DNA of 64,000 nucleotides from Plectrocnemia conspersa (GCA_009617715.1 VTFK01000226.1:1-64000); one strand, 5' to 3'; positions 40,660-54,000 are shown, counted from the stretch's first letter. Notes: generated by a model not told the origin, from the letters alone. Numbers and translations: made by a program.

Positions 40660-42800
40660 TAAGCGTGAAAGTAAACATACGGTACCGACGAAAGTGTAAA
40701 ATGTGTGAAATTTTTACTTATTTTAATGCTTCGAACACATATGTTAATACTAGTTTATTATGACAGTTAATCGATCGCCGCGGTTTTTCTATATTTTCAC
40801 TTTTTAATCGCATGTAGACATTCTTATAATTTAGACGATATTTAACGCTTTTAATAATTCTATTCTTATTCAAATCAAACTTTCCGGTTGTAAATTGTGC
40901 CGAGATATGTTGGAAACTTTCCAACGACTTTGTCTTATCGAAGAAATGTGCTCGCTCTTTAATGGCGACAGGTTTTGATTCCGCTCTTGAGATATTTTAC
41001 TTTATAATTCATGATTAACTTATTTACTAATCATAGATTATGCAATGCATCGCTTATACACAACCTTTAAATTTAGCAATATATATCATATTATACGCTC
41101 GTATACATTCCAACTAATGATCTCGCTTATGATTATTTACGAAATGGCAAAATCGACGCTGTAGATCATTAGTGAAAACAAACGGAACGTGTCTATTATG
41201 TATGCACGAAAAAATTACGTGTTTACACACAACCTTTACGGTCACGTTTCGTGTCAATTTTTTACAATCTTTTCTTATTTTGATCGACTCGAATTTCTTA
41301 TTTCGCAACCCGGCGACACTGTTAGTTTACTTATTTTTCATAGCCAAGAGATCCCTTCACTTTTTACTTCCAACATATTACGGACAGTTCGTGTCCGAAT
41401 TTCGCCACTGTCCCTAAATTGAGATAAATTTCTCTGGTGCTATAAAAAATGAAGGTCATATTATGTCTCCACGTTACGCAGACTCTCATTATAATTTTAA
41501 ATATTTTTCTTTAATATCAACATAGCAGAATCACGTTTTTGACCGTTGGATCTTCAGTTGCTGCAATTCAGTATGCGTTGAGAAATTTCTTTAAATTTCA
41601 TATTGACATTTACCAGTTTTTGCTCATTTTATATGAAGTCACTTCGTGCGACATTTGCGGTCTCATATTTGCAAACATATCATGTTTGGCTCATTCTTAT
41701 TCAAAACGCAGAGTATAGGCGTTCTTAAAGAGCTTCTCTTGTTATCAACAATTCAGAAAAAATCACACAGTCCTTCTTTTGTGCTAAAAATATGATTAGA
41801 TCATTCGCAAAAACTAGCGTAATACGTTAGTCATGAGATTAAAATATACGCACACACATGATGTCATGAAATTTAAGAAAAATGCCATAGAGTTTAATGT
41901 GTTAAAAATATTTATAATATATTAACATTTCTACATGTGTTTTTTTAAAAATCATGTCATATATTAGGCGCTAACTTTATTAGTACAATCTACCGAAATG
42001 TTATTATAAATTTCACAATAATTTCGCAACGCACTTTCACTCCTATTGTATGGGCGAAGCAGTTTAGGATGGACACATTATACACATATTCACACACACA
42101 TATATAAATTCGTATCACATCGAAGATTTCTTTGTGTTCTTCGGAAGATTATGAAAGTGAGTCAAGTGGATAGAGACGGAGAAAACCAAGACGCAATGGT
42201 AAAACATCATGTATAATTCATGAGACTCGCTTTGAATTTCGTCTAGGCACCTCTCGACTAGGCTGCTTGCAAATAAGTGCTTTTTATTTTTTACTCCAAG
42301 TGTTGCAAAGGATTTCATACACCGATGGACTGCCAAAACGCGCCGTCAACAATGGACTGTGTGCTATCTGAATATTAATCTTTTTTCGTATCGAAACCGG
42401 GTCAAAATGTAGTTTCTTAACAGCATGAGCAATTGGTCGAAGTTGCCGCTTGCGGAACTCGTAAACGTTGCATAAATTGTATTTGTGCATATTTTAATTG
42501 ATTCGAAAAGTACATGGCGATAGATCGGTATGCTAAAAAAATGCTCGCGAGAGAAACGACTTTATTGAATATAAGAAATTCTCACACAGCTCCTCTCTGA
42601 ATATTGAGCAGGTGAAAATATTTTAACGTTTCGCTGCGCCTGAGTAGATGATCTGAATCGCAAGTGGCACTATTGTACGTGCCGATTATTTTTCATGTAT
42701 CGAACGTATATGTTTTATACGTATAATTAAATTTCACGTTCAATATGGCCGGACAATACCGATCAAAATCAGCGAGAGGTTAACGACATTGATTATTTTT
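40660..42800. promoter_or_regulatory. Long complex non-coding island
   Basis: About 2.1 kb of mixed composition, the longest such block in the window. Several 64-81 codon frames are open on both strands (for example 41172-41417 plus and 42490-42284 minus), but none has splice support or a recognised domain. An 11-bp perfect inverted repeat, ACTAATGATCT...AGATCATTAGT, spans 41113-41173 with a 39-base loop. A cluster of regulatory elements, or exons of a long non-coding RNA, would fit. Confidence 0.35.
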
Positions 42801-42809
42801 TTCAAATGT

Positions 42810-43730
42810 ACACCTACGATTGAAAATGATTTTACGGTTATGTATTAAATTTTTGATAACACAAAAGGCAGTCTATTTTGGAATAAATCAATTATATCAC
42901 ATGATAAGCTAATAGATATTATAAAATAATATTTTCTATTATACATTAATAATAACGTAATAAGTACATCTCTTCTTCTCAAAAATATTATTTTAATAAA
43001 ACATTGTTTACCAATATAATGATAATACATATATACTATTTATTAAAACGCGTTGCTTTTCATAATTTAGCCACAAGTATAAGATTATTATTTGCTTATA
43101 AATAATTCTATTTACTTTTAATGTATCTGAATAATTTTTTATTTCTCAATAAAAGCTTATTTTTTAAATGCGCTAATTATAATAAATACATAACGTAAAA
43201 TACAATGCATTACTTTTTATAATATTTTTGCGACAGAGATAAGATTACCAAATTTAATTTTAAAAAAATGCATTAATTTTTTTTTTTTAATAGAGGTTTA
43301 TTTTTAGAATGTCGTTAATTTACATACTGAAAAATTCAAGAATATTTTTCTATATATATATATTTTTTAATTACATTTTTATGTTTTTTTTTTAATATAT
43401 TATTTTTTAATATGATTAAAAAAATTATATTAATATAAATTTAAAAAAAAACTCGTGACAATTTTAATATTTATTTAAAAAAAATATAATCTAGTACCAA
43501 AAACTCAGCTTTAAGTAAATTACTAATGTATTATATAGCATTTTTTTTCATTATTAATAATTAAGATGCAAATATTAATGATTTTTGCATTTCTTGTATA
43601 ACAAAGTATCGAAATATCAACATATTAAAAAATCATATAATTACAAATATTAACTCAATTATGAATATGTGTTATGTTTATAATAATAAGTGGCGCATTT
43701 AAAAGTAGCACATTTTAAGTATATTTTAAA
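42810..43730. other. A+T-rich DNA, nothing recognised
   Basis: Low-complexity A+T sequence. No feature can be supported. Confidence 0.5.
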
Positions 43731-43739
43731 ATAATATTA

Positions 43740-45270
43740 ATAAATGTGTATTGTAGTACGGCAATTGAGTTTCGCGCATCCCCGCGCGTCGAAGTCTTTT
43801 AATTGCGCTAGAGAAAAAACGTTATTTCTTGTACTTTTTTTAATATTAGCGCATGACTTTTTCTATTGATATGTCTTTTGAAGTGTTATGTCATGGGAAT
43901 GACGTAAACATGGCCGCCGAAACGTCGATATGCAAAAACAAGCATTAATCAAAAACTTTTTGCATGAGACGAGTGTGACTTTTAAATGAATTTTCATTGC
44001 TATTTTTAAAATTAAATTTTCATTGCAATACTGGATATTACTCAACGAATGTTATGAGTAGTATAACTATTATAGTTGCATGCACTTTGTCGCGTGACTG
44101 CCGATAGATCGGCGGCGATTTCTTATATATATTTTTGCCGCTGTTGGCGTGAGAAAATTTGCGCTTTTCGGTATCGCTTATTAAAAATCTAAGCTTTCGG
44201 TTTGTTGTAAAACGATCGAATACAAAAGCGTAAATCGGTAGCCATGTGCTCATGGCAAGAAACGATAGCGTTACTCTCCGCTTCACACGATTTCGCTTTT
44301 ATCCATTTTTTTCTTCTTCTCGTGTGCGATCTTGAAATTGATAATGTGATTTATTATGTTTGTTTTCAACGGATGTTTTACGACTGTGTGTCATATGGTC
44401 GCTTTACGTGTTTGCTGAGAAAATATTGACAAGGTCATTAACACCAAATGGTTATGTCATGGAGTCGATTTTTGCGCTGTGAGACATGTCAACGCACCAT
44501 CGAGACAATAAAGGTTGTTTGACTTTAAATTCTTGCATTTAAAACAGTGATTGAATCCTTGAAGCAATCACATATTAATATTCAAAAAAATTGCGGTTAT
44601 TGTACTTTTAAAACAATCTTTATATATATTTATATACTATTTTTATATTTGTTTGTGTCCTTTAAATCGTCTCACTGTAAACATAAATCATACATGCCTT
44701 TTTTGAGCTCCATCGAACCATAACTATGCCCACGTAACAATTTTGCCTTATAGCCCTAGCTATTCCCACTTATCCTGGATTGTCGTCCTTCGGAGGTCAG
44801 TCGCCCACAAACCGTGGGCCGCGTCGAAGATGGGCGAACTCCTTGTCCGAAGGCGATTTTAACTTAAGGAACAACAGTATTCGAATCACGTAGTGGGCGG
44901 ACCGAACGGTACCGCTAAAATATTTATAGGATTCCTTTGCATCACAATGTCTATAGTAAATACATATGTGTATTCGTTTCTTTACACCGTTTTGTATAAC
45001 AAAACAGTAAATTATTGTCAACATGATGTAACCGTGTGATAATTGCAAAAGTCCACAGCATAAACACGGTAACGGTGAAAGGATCTAAAGTTTGAAGGAC
45101 ACTATTACGCGAACAATCGTATTTAAGCTGGGATTGGATCTTTGAAAGTGGAAGCTGTGTGTATAATATTATTTATTGTTTTGATAATAGACGATAAAAC
45201 ATTCGACTTCTGTATTTTATTGGTAAGCTTCAATCGGACAGTTTATTGCGCACATATGAATTTTATTGCT
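43740..45270. promoter_or_regulatory. Complex CpG-containing island(s), function unknown
   Basis: Two blocks (about 43740-44540 and 44690-45270) of mixed composition. The second contains a minus-strand frame (45048-44797) whose end, SPSDKEFAHLRRGPRFVGD, looks more protein-like than background, and an inverted pair, CCTTCGGA...TCCGAAGG, near 44788-44857. No splice sites frame it convincingly. A regulatory element, or a decayed coding fragment of unknown origin, is possible. Confidence 0.3.
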
Positions 45271-45599
45271 GATAATAAATAATGCTATTTTCATAACATA
45301 TATTTTACATTAGGCAAGGATTTACTTTAAATTTATATTAAGCTTATAGATAATTTATTTATTATGCTATACGAATTTCTAAGATTATTTTTGTGTTAAT
45401 ATTTTTTTATATAATTATTCATTTTTGCAAAAAACAAAGTATTAAAATACTACAATAAATATAAACTATACTATATTATAAAAAATATGTTACTACATAA
45501 CATCTTTTTTTGCTTTATGTTATAATTTATGAGTTCTTTATTATTTTTAGTGTATATTTTATTATTTTTTAATTAAAAATATGAATAAACTTATCATTA

Positions 45600-47160
45600 G
45601 TTAGTTTTGAAATTTATTTAAAACTACTGGGCTACTTTTAAACGCGCTATTCACAAGAATTTTTTTATGAAATTATACAATACTATCTAACGTTATATTT
45701 AAAAACGTTTAAATATTAAATAGAGACGTGAAGACAACGTGAATATTAATTAAATTAAAAAAAAAATTTTGGGCTACTCGTATTTTTTTTCCGTATTTTA
45801 CGGTATATTTAAAAATGGTTTTATACTTCTAAATATTTTATTAAGAAGCAATATTTTGATTAAAATTACATATTTTTTAATTTGTAACATATAGACAATT
45901 TATTTAATATTTTTTAAAGATGATACAAAAAAACATTTTAGGACTACTTGCAGTTTCTTACTCTGAAAATATTTAATGCTATTATACAGTATCTTAAAAA
46001 AATATTAAGTACTCTAATATTTTAAAACTGGTATTAGAGTAATTTATAAAAAGGGTGAAACAAAACATTTCAATGCAATTTATTTATTAATTAATTTAAA
46101 TAAATTGAATACAAAATTGGGGCTACTTTTAAATGCGCTACTTGCATTATTTTACTCTATTATTAATAAATTATATTTTATTGTACATTTAAAAATTATT
46201 ACATGTACTTAAATATTTGGTTTTAAATCAACATTTAAGTTTAAGTGATATTCTTAAACAAATAATTTATTCAATATTTATTGATAAATATAAATTTGAA
46301 AAAATATCTATTTAAGGGCTACTTTTAAATGCACTACTTGCAGTTTTCCATTCTAAAATTATTTAGTGCTAGTTTACAGTATACATATTTTTCTTATTAA
46401 AAATTCAGTTGCAATAATAAATAAAACAATGTTTTAGGGCAAAAAAATAAATGAATTTGGAATTTTATATAAAAAAATGTACACAATAAATTTATTTAAT
46501 AAAAATGATTATAGCTTTATTTTTAAATGCACTTTTTTGCACCTGAATTTTATTTACACGAAAATTATTAATTTATTTTAAACAAAAATGTAGTTCTAAA
46601 ACAAGATTAGAAAAAAATACAGCATTATTTAAAAAAAATACATATCTGACAATTTAATAAAATATTGGTAAATTTAACTGCGATAATTATTTTTGTTTCT
46701 TTAGTTGTTTAATGTTATATTTTTATTAAAAATAAAATATAATGAAAAATATTTATTTTATAAATTTAGCCAAAACTTTTTAAATAGTTAATTATACAAT
46801 AATTTAATAAAACAAATTTAAGACTACTCTTAAATGCAACTTTTATTTCAATATTTAATTTTACAAAAACTTGTATATCAGTTGGTCTAATTCATATAAT
46901 AATAAATACCTTAAGTTTTAACACAACTGCTTATGACCTTTGTTTAAAGAGGAATGCTTTTAAAGAAAACACCTCTTTGAAGTGTAGTTTTTTTTTATTA
47001 AATTATTCAATGCTATTTTTAAATGTTGTTTGAATTTTAAGTGCATCAATGATATCTCGATATTTATTAAAAAAATACTTATATTTTATTTAATAATTTA
47101 TCAAAATATATGCAAATTAAACATTTAAGGGCTATAATTGTACTACAATAATAAATTGTA
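45600..47160. repeat. Degenerate satellite-like tandem array, unit about 140-200 bp
   Basis: A phrase close to GGGCTACTTTTAAATGCGCTACTTGCA recurs at about 45629, 45771, 45941, 46119, 46316, 46512, 46820, 47011 and 47129. In the better copies it is followed by TTTTACTCTAAAATTATTTA and a TTACAGTATA-like block. Spacings run 142, 170, 178, 197, 196, 308, 191 and 118. The regularity and the shared order of sub-blocks indicate an old tandem array, now strongly diverged, with one unit probably lost or unrecognisable in the 308-base gap. Confidence 0.7.
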
Positions 47161-47219
47161 TTTATTTAAAATGCAGCTGTATATCAAAACTTATTAATAT
47201 AATTATTTAACCTTTTCAT

Positions 47220-47910
47220 TACCACATCCCACTCAATACCGCAAGGTTATACATTTTAATTTAATAATTAATTATAATAACTCTTATTCGATTATAAACC
47301 CAACACCGAGCGTTTGATTGAAGTGTAGTCGACCTCCTTTTTGTATTGCCGGAACTCCTTTTACGGCTCTTACTTTTTTATTCTCACATACATACACGTA
47401 CGTGAATATTTCTCGTTTGCCTGCAGCGTTTCGTAACTCGAATGCACTTTTTTCGCAATCGTTATCCAAATTATATTAAAATCTACTCCGACACGTGTTC
47501 TGTTACGTGTAAAACGTTTGTTAAAATGATCGTTAAATATTCAGGCCGCGACCTGTTACGTGATGCTACCGGTTAACTGTTCCGGTAGCATATTCGAGTT
47601 TGAATTAACTAGAAAAGCTGTCTGATGCATTTTCGTGATTCAAATGCAAACACAGCGGCCTTATAAATGGCTTTTAAAAGCTTTTGACATTTAACGAGAC
47701 TTGTATGTGCACGTAAGATTGTTGAAAGGGCTAGCGGTTGTCAAAGAGTGATTTATTTAAATAAATGTCTGGAATATGCTAATCGGATTTGAAGATCTTT
47801 GAATCGAAATGTTAAAAATGTCCTCGGATTCGAGGTCAGATCTTGACCCTGCATTCAGTACTAATTCAATAACTGATTATTACATATCTAATAATAGGAT
47901 GCATCTCTGT
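47220..47910. promoter_or_regulatory. Complex island with a Grainyhead-like hairpin
   Basis: ATGCTACCGG...CCGGTAGCAT forms a perfect 10-bp inverted repeat (47563-47572 with 47582-47591, 9-base loop). The left side includes ACCGGTT, similar to a Grainyhead-type half-palindrome. Surrounding sequence is CpG-containing. A 61-codon minus-strand frame (47469-47284) is not recognised. Confidence 0.35.
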
Positions 47911-47914
47911 GTGC

Positions 47915-48948
47915 ATTCTTGTTATCTACTGACCTTTACAATTATGTGATTATTTATTTATCTTAAGAGAGATTATTAAAGCTTATCGTTCAATACCGGC
48001 ATATATAATAATAAATAATTCTATAATTATTAAATTTATTTTAATCAAGATGTTATTTTTATAGTATGTTTTTTTTAATATTTAATAAGCGACTTATAGA
48101 TACATATTTATATTAATTAATAATATAAACCGTATTATTTAGTATATATTAAATTTATTTACAGCCTAATTTTTGCCTCTATATTTTTATTAAATATTTT
48201 TATGTTAGAGAAAGTCTGACTTTTGTTATGAAAACGCTTATTATTTTTTCTATGATATAATAATTCTTGAGTCCGTTGCTCTCATATTTTATTGCTTTTA
48301 TATTATCACTGTTTACTTCTAAGTGTGACGAACATATAAACATGTTTGTGCTTTCAATTATCACAATATTTTGATACAAATAATATTTATATTTAAAGCA
48401 ATGCGCTTATTGAAAATATTTCACTTTTTCTACTCTTTGTCTCTTGTGATTGTTTTTATATGCAATAATAAATATGAAAAGATTCTAAATTTTATATTAA
48501 AAATCCTTTTAATATATATTATTTATTCCTGGAGGTTTTTTGAGAAATGGAAGTTCATTTATTATAAGTAAAATTAAAGCAAAATTCTAAAAAAAAATAT
48601 ATTCATAATTTTAGTACAAATTACTACTGTAACATATATATAATTTTACTTACTGTTCGTTCAGGGATTTGTTTTTTGTTACTGACTTCTATTAATAACT
48701 TGTTTCTGTTTATAAAAATGTCATTATGTAGTCGTAAATTTGAAACAAGAAGAAGTGATATGAAAAGCTATTTATTTTTTTGTACAATATTTTGACAAAA
48801 ATACTCAATAACCAAAAATCTATGCGCTTATTTAATTTTTTTTTAATTATTTTGCAACTGGTTTTATATATTAATTTTATGAGAAGTTCTAAAATATATA
48901 TTTAAAATATTTTTTTGTTAACATAGGGTTTTTTGAGCTTAGAGTATT
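47915..48948. other. A+T-rich DNA, nothing recognised
   Basis: Low-complexity sequence. A 66-codon plus-strand frame near 48371 is composed of A+T-rich codons and is not considered real. Confidence 0.5.
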
Positions 48949-48949
48949 A

Positions 48950-49252
48950 CAGTGAAATCTCAGTATAGCGAAGCTCAAAAAAATTCGTTATACTGGAAAT
49001 TCGTCATATATTTTTATTCGTCATAGGAAAAAGATATTTTTTTTATTTTTATTTCAATTACCATTGCATCATAATTCGGACTCGGAGAAATATTGTGTCA
49101 AATTGTAACGTCGTTATTAAATTCTTATCAAAATACTTGTTTATACTGAGATTAGTCTTCGCTACAATGAAAACATTTTGTGTGAAAGTTTTTCGGGTAC
49201 AAATTGAAGATTCGTTATACGGGAATTTCATTATTACAAAGAAATTTCACTG
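48950..49252. mobile_element. 303-bp MITE, Tc1/mariner (pogo/Tigger-like)
   Basis: The element begins CAGTGAAATCTC and ends GAAATTTCACTG, terminal inverted repeats of 12 bases with one mismatch. It is flanked on both sides by TA, the target duplicated by Tc1/mariner transposons. Just inside both ends are related words (TATAGCGAAG, TTCGTTATACTGG on the left; TTCGTTATACGGG on the right), typical of pogo/Tigger-type MITEs with CAGTGAAA termini. There is no coding capacity, so it would have been mobilised by a transposase elsewhere. It lies directly left of a segment that has a second copy 2.65 kb downstream. Confidence 0.85.
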
Positions 49253-49254
49253 TA

Positions 49255-49560
49255 TGAATTTTTAATGTCATAATATTCCTACAAAAGATACAAAAAAAGT
49301 ATTATATATTTTGAGATTTAATATATATATAGAGTAAAGCATTTATCCTTAAAAAAACAATATAAATATCATTCAAGGCTTTTTAATTAATATGGTTCAA
49401 GTTTTATTGACATACATAGGATTAGAATTATATAATACATTAAAATAAATAAATTTTCTGTTTATTTATTTTATTTTACATTATAAATGATTAAAGCTCA
49501 ACACATTAATATATTATAAAATAAAAAAATATTACTAATCATAATTTAACCTAATAAATA
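49255..49560 (+). repeat. Dispersed direct duplication, copy A
   Basis: Matches the segment at 51910-52182 in the same orientation. Shared stretches in order include TTTTTAATGTCAT, CAATATAAATATCA followed by GCTTTTTAATTA, TTCAAGTTTTATT, ATTATATTATAAAATAAAAA-like sequence, and ATATTACTAA..GTAATTTAACCTA-like sequence. The left end of the match falls at the right edge of the MITE, so the MITE may have inserted into, or at the border of, the duplicated unit. Divergence is high, so this is an old repeat. Confidence 0.75.
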
Positions 49561-49564
49561 TAAT

Positions 49565-49740
49565 AAAAAATTGAGCTCCTCTTCTAAAATTATTATTAGG
49601 TTACGATTTGCGTTAAATTTTATAATTAATTGAAGCAATACATTAAATAGTTTTAAAAGTTGTAACATACGATTATCTATTAAAACTTTACTGAATTTTG
49701 GTCACTTAATTAATGAAAACTTTGATAAGTAGGGAATGTT
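49565..49740. other. A+T-rich DNA, nothing recognised
   Basis: Short low-complexity stretch between copy A of the duplication and the next complex island. Confidence 0.5.
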
Positions 49741-49744
49741 AATT

Positions 49745-51300
49745 AAATAATTTTCAAGATCATTGCTCTCATAAAAGTCCATCCGCAATGTTCTCGTTTT
49801 GTACCGATTTCTAATTCCATGAAAAGCAATACAAGTTACCAGTCGATTGCTATAAAAGTACTCGAGCATTTAACACATGTCCATATATCTAAACCGATCT
49901 AAACGAAATTATCATTGATCATAAGGAACGAGATCGTTCTCAACGATTTCATCTGGTCCATGGCACTCGAAAACAATTACGCAGTGAGCAACAACGCTCT
50001 TGTATAACACAACAAGACAATGGCTTAAGGTCGTAGTCATTGTTATCACTGGCCAACATTGCATTGCCAATAAGTCGACGGCTCGTACACGCAAAAACCG
50101 TGTAAATCAGTTGAGTCATTCCGTTATTAAATCGTCAATAATTAACGTTTACGAGCATCCGCAGGCACCTTTGAGAATCTTCGGCGGCCTCGTGCGAAAT
50201 CTCGTCTCTATTCAGATTCACCGATTGCGAAAGTTCTTCGGTGCAGTTTTGCAATCGAAAGTCTATCAATTAGCCGGTGGAGATAAATTAAACCTTATTC
50301 GGGTAATATAATATTATGAAAACGCCCACTGTGGATAGCAGCTTTATTATCGATGACTAAGAAAGGACGAGTTAATTTTCTGGATAGGCTCACCCACACG
50401 ATTGGCACGTGGGATGGGAAAGAGATCAACGGCGCCAATTGGAAATAGGCATTCGTTGTCCTTTCAATGGAGTGCAAATAGAAACAACTATATCTGTACT
50501 GATTACCAGCTTAATGTATATAGTATATATATATATGCACTCAAACATATGTGTTCTCTGTACTATACACAAAACCTAGCTAGGTATATGTATGACTTTA
50601 AATTATAGAACATATCTGTACTTGTAGTTAAAATTAACTGTCAATTCCTAATCTTATCGTTCATTTGAATGTTTCTTCTGTGCTAAAATTCAACGTTAAC
50701 TTGTAGCATTATGAACATAAAATATAGTGTCGTAAAATGAAGTTAAGTTCATGAGCAATAAAATATTGGAAAGCTATCATTGTCCTTAGTGAAAATAGCA
50801 ATAAAAAAATAATAAATGTTCAAAATTGATTAAGGAATCAGTGGTGAAGAATATAGTATATATTCTCTATGTTGGCCCACCTTGTACATCTATCCACTAT
50901 CCTTGTTCTAAGACCACCTACCACCCACATTTTCAGTTAACAATCACGGATGATTCGGCATGCGACACCCATCGCCCACACAATGTGCCAACCAGATGCA
51001 TCTCGAGGAAGCTGTAGAATCTCGTGTGCTCAGGATGATGCAATTAATTATGCAACACCCTGTATTATACACCACGTATCTTTCGCTTGAATCGGCTGCG
51101 AACTAGACAGTATGTTTGTGTGTGCGTCGACCTTAACACTGGTATAGACACCCACCAGGAACGACGTCCTTGTAAGGCGACGCCTCAGAAAATGGCGTCA
51201 TTATTATTCCAGCGAAATTAAATTACACATATAAAAACCAACGGGACATGGAGAGGTACTGTCGAAAATTTTTAAGTATTTTATAATGGTGTAGAGAAGA
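49745..51300. promoter_or_regulatory. Complex island; one weak exon-like stretch
   Basis: Mixed-composition DNA in two blocks (about 49745-50500 and 50820-51290). On the plus strand a 103-codon frame is open (50000-50311). Its second half, from 50165 (after CATCCGCAG) to about 50301 (before GTAATA), reads without stops as a basic, hydrophobic peptide containing RIFGGLVRNLV and LRKFFGAVLQSK. This could be an internal exon, but the donor is poor and the protein unrecognised. Near 51043 the phrase ATGCAACACCCTGTATTATA resembles termini of common insect MITEs, without a partner end. Confidence 0.3.
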
Positions 51301-54000
51301 AGATGACTAATCTTGAAGATGTGTATTGTATCATTTTAAAGGAGTATGTGTATACTTTTCAGAAGCTTTAAAGTTTAAATACAAAATAAAAGTTGTTAAA
51401 AATATACAATGATAATGTTTTATACAACTACTATAAAATAACATTCAATGCAACTAGCAATTGTCATTAAATATTTAAAAGTGGATAAAAGGCTTAAAAT
51501 AGGTCTGTATTTATGAATAAGTTTAGATCTTGTACAAGATTAGGCAAGATTAAAATTGCTTGAAAAAGTAATTTGCAACTGAAAAATAATTGCTTAGCAA
51601 AAATAGTAAAAAAAAAACGTATTTTTTAAATTAAATTCATGCAATTAAGCAAATTAATTTTGACTTATAATAATAAAAAAGTGGCTTATCTCAAAGCCTC
51701 TTAAAATAACGTAACTATAAAATTTACATCTTTTTTAATAAAAATTATAACTAAAACTATATTAAAAAAAATAATACAAACCTTATTTTTTAAGTTTACT
51801 ATAAACTATATATAATAAATGTTACTCCATATTTAAGCAATTTTTATGAGTCAAAGCTGACTAAAGCTTTTTCGAACAGTAATATTTAAACATAATATAT
51901 AAAATTAGCTGAATATATTTTTAATGTCATATTCCAACAATATATATTGCCATTTATTTTATATATAATGAAGAATTTATTCTTTAAAAACCCAATATAA
52001 ATATCACTTAAAGCTTTTTAATTATTAAGATTCAAGTTTTATTTACATATATGGGATAAAAATTATACATTAAAATTAATAAACTTTGTTTTTTTAACAT
52101 TAGAAGTTAACGAAGCTTACCATATATGTAATTATATTATAAAATAAAAAATATTACTAAACGTAATTTAACCTAGTAAATATTTGCAATTATAAAAATA
52201 GTAAATGTTAAAATATGCATATTTTAAATATTTTTTAATTGTTGTAATTTATTGGTCATATATGGCACAAAATATGAAAGTTTCCTAAAATTACAGGAAT
52301 GGTATATTTAAATATTAACTATTTTTAAGCAAATCTTTAATGAACAGTAAAATCTTAATAAAATGTATTTCAAAGTCTGAACTATATTATGATTTTATTT
52401 TAATATTTTCATTTTATTTACTGAAATTCAGGTTTACTATAAAATAAAAAAGAGTTATATTTTTAAGAAAAATATCAAAAATCATTAAATTTTATTTTGT
52501 GCATATTTTAATTGCAAACTTTTAATCATATTAACGCCCTGTTAATATTATTAAAATAAAAATCTTGAAAAATTAAAATAATAAAATCGGGAAATATTCA
52601 ACTTTTACTTTTGTGTATATAATAAAAAACAGCTATATATTATAATTTTAATTACCTTTTATTTCAGTAAATTATTTGTTGAGTAAACGCCTAAAAAAAT
52701 GTATTAACAGTTAGAATATGAATTTGTATTTGTATAAAAAACAAACCCTATGAGTTAATGTTAACCGAAATCATATTTTTTAAACTTAATTAAAATTAAG
52801 CTAATAGTTAGCACAAAAAGATTACACAGACGAATAATATTTAAAACTGTTTTAATAAACCAGATTTTTATAAGTATATGTAAATATATCATAAGGTTTG
52901 ATCCAATGTGTTGATGTTTAAAACAGTTATTAACAAATAAAATTTGGGTTCAGACTTTTGAGAAAAATTGATAGAAATACGATCAAAAACTTTGCCAGTC
53001 TTACTAATTTATTTCTGATAGTTAATAATTAAAGATAAAGTGTTTTAATGTCTATTTATAAATTTAATAATGCAATAATTATATCAGTGAATATGAAATA
53101 TAAATTAGTTCAAGTTTTAAGATCACAAAAATCAGTATAATAAATCTAGCTCTATATTTTAACTTATATGAGTCAAAAGTCAATTTTTTCAAACTTTATC
53201 AAATCAATGATAAGATTTTAACCAAATCAATTAAATCCCAATATTCTTTTATTTTTTTAAGCAAATTTTTAACGTAAAACCTGTGTTTTAAAATATAGCA
53301 TTGAAAAACTATTAAGAAATTAAAAATTAAATATGGTTTTAAAAAACTTTATTTTATAAAATATATGTTCTAACTCTCTGCTTATTAAAAAATCTAGATT
53401 ATGAATAATAGTGATTCAATAAAAAGTATCGCATACATAAATATGCAAATTTATCAATAATTATATTGTTAAACTTTAATATGGTAAATTTTTAAGCTTA
53501 GCAAGAATAAGTATACGTCTTTAATTTAACAAATTCTATGAGTCAAAGTTTCTTGGATTTTTCTTCTAAGCTAAGATCTTAACAAAATTAACTAAGCCAT
53601 ATTTTAATTTTTTTATTGAAAGCATTATATTACAATTTATAAAATAAAAAATTGAAAAACTAAAGTCAAGATTTCAAAACTTTGTTCTTAAAAGAATAAT
53701 TTATAGTATATCTGTTTTCAATTTAACGTTGAATTTAAACAGTTTTATGAGTCAATGTTATCTGAAATAATATTTTTTTAATTTATTAACACAAGATTAT
53801 TCACAAGTCTATTTTTACAGCAGAAGTACATTTTTAATTGTCATATTGTGGATTAATTTTACTTCATTTAAAAGTTGCCTTATATTTGTTTTGTAATTTA
53901 CAATTCTTTTTATATAAAATTTAGCAAAAATTAACCTTAATATTGTAAAAATAAAATAACTACACGTATTTATGCATATCAAAATTTTAATGTTAATTTT
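51300..54000. repeat. A+T-rich DNA with diffuse repeated motifs
   Basis: A phrase like TATGAGTCAAAGTT recurs near 51848, 52751, 53169, 53539 and 53748, usually followed by a TTTTTAA-rich stretch. The spacing is irregular (209 to 903). This looks like a badly decayed repeat array similar in style to the one at 45.6-47.2 kb. No gene can be supported. Confidence 0.45.
51910..52182 (+). repeat. Dispersed direct duplication, copy B
   Basis: Second copy of the segment at 49255-49560, same orientation, without a MITE at its left edge. It shares the blocks CCAATATAAATATCACTTAAAG, GCTTTTTAATTATTAAGATTCAAG and ATTACTAAACGTAATTTAAC with point changes and small indels. Comparing this copy's left flank with that of copy A could reveal the empty MITE insertion site. 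Confidence 0.75.
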
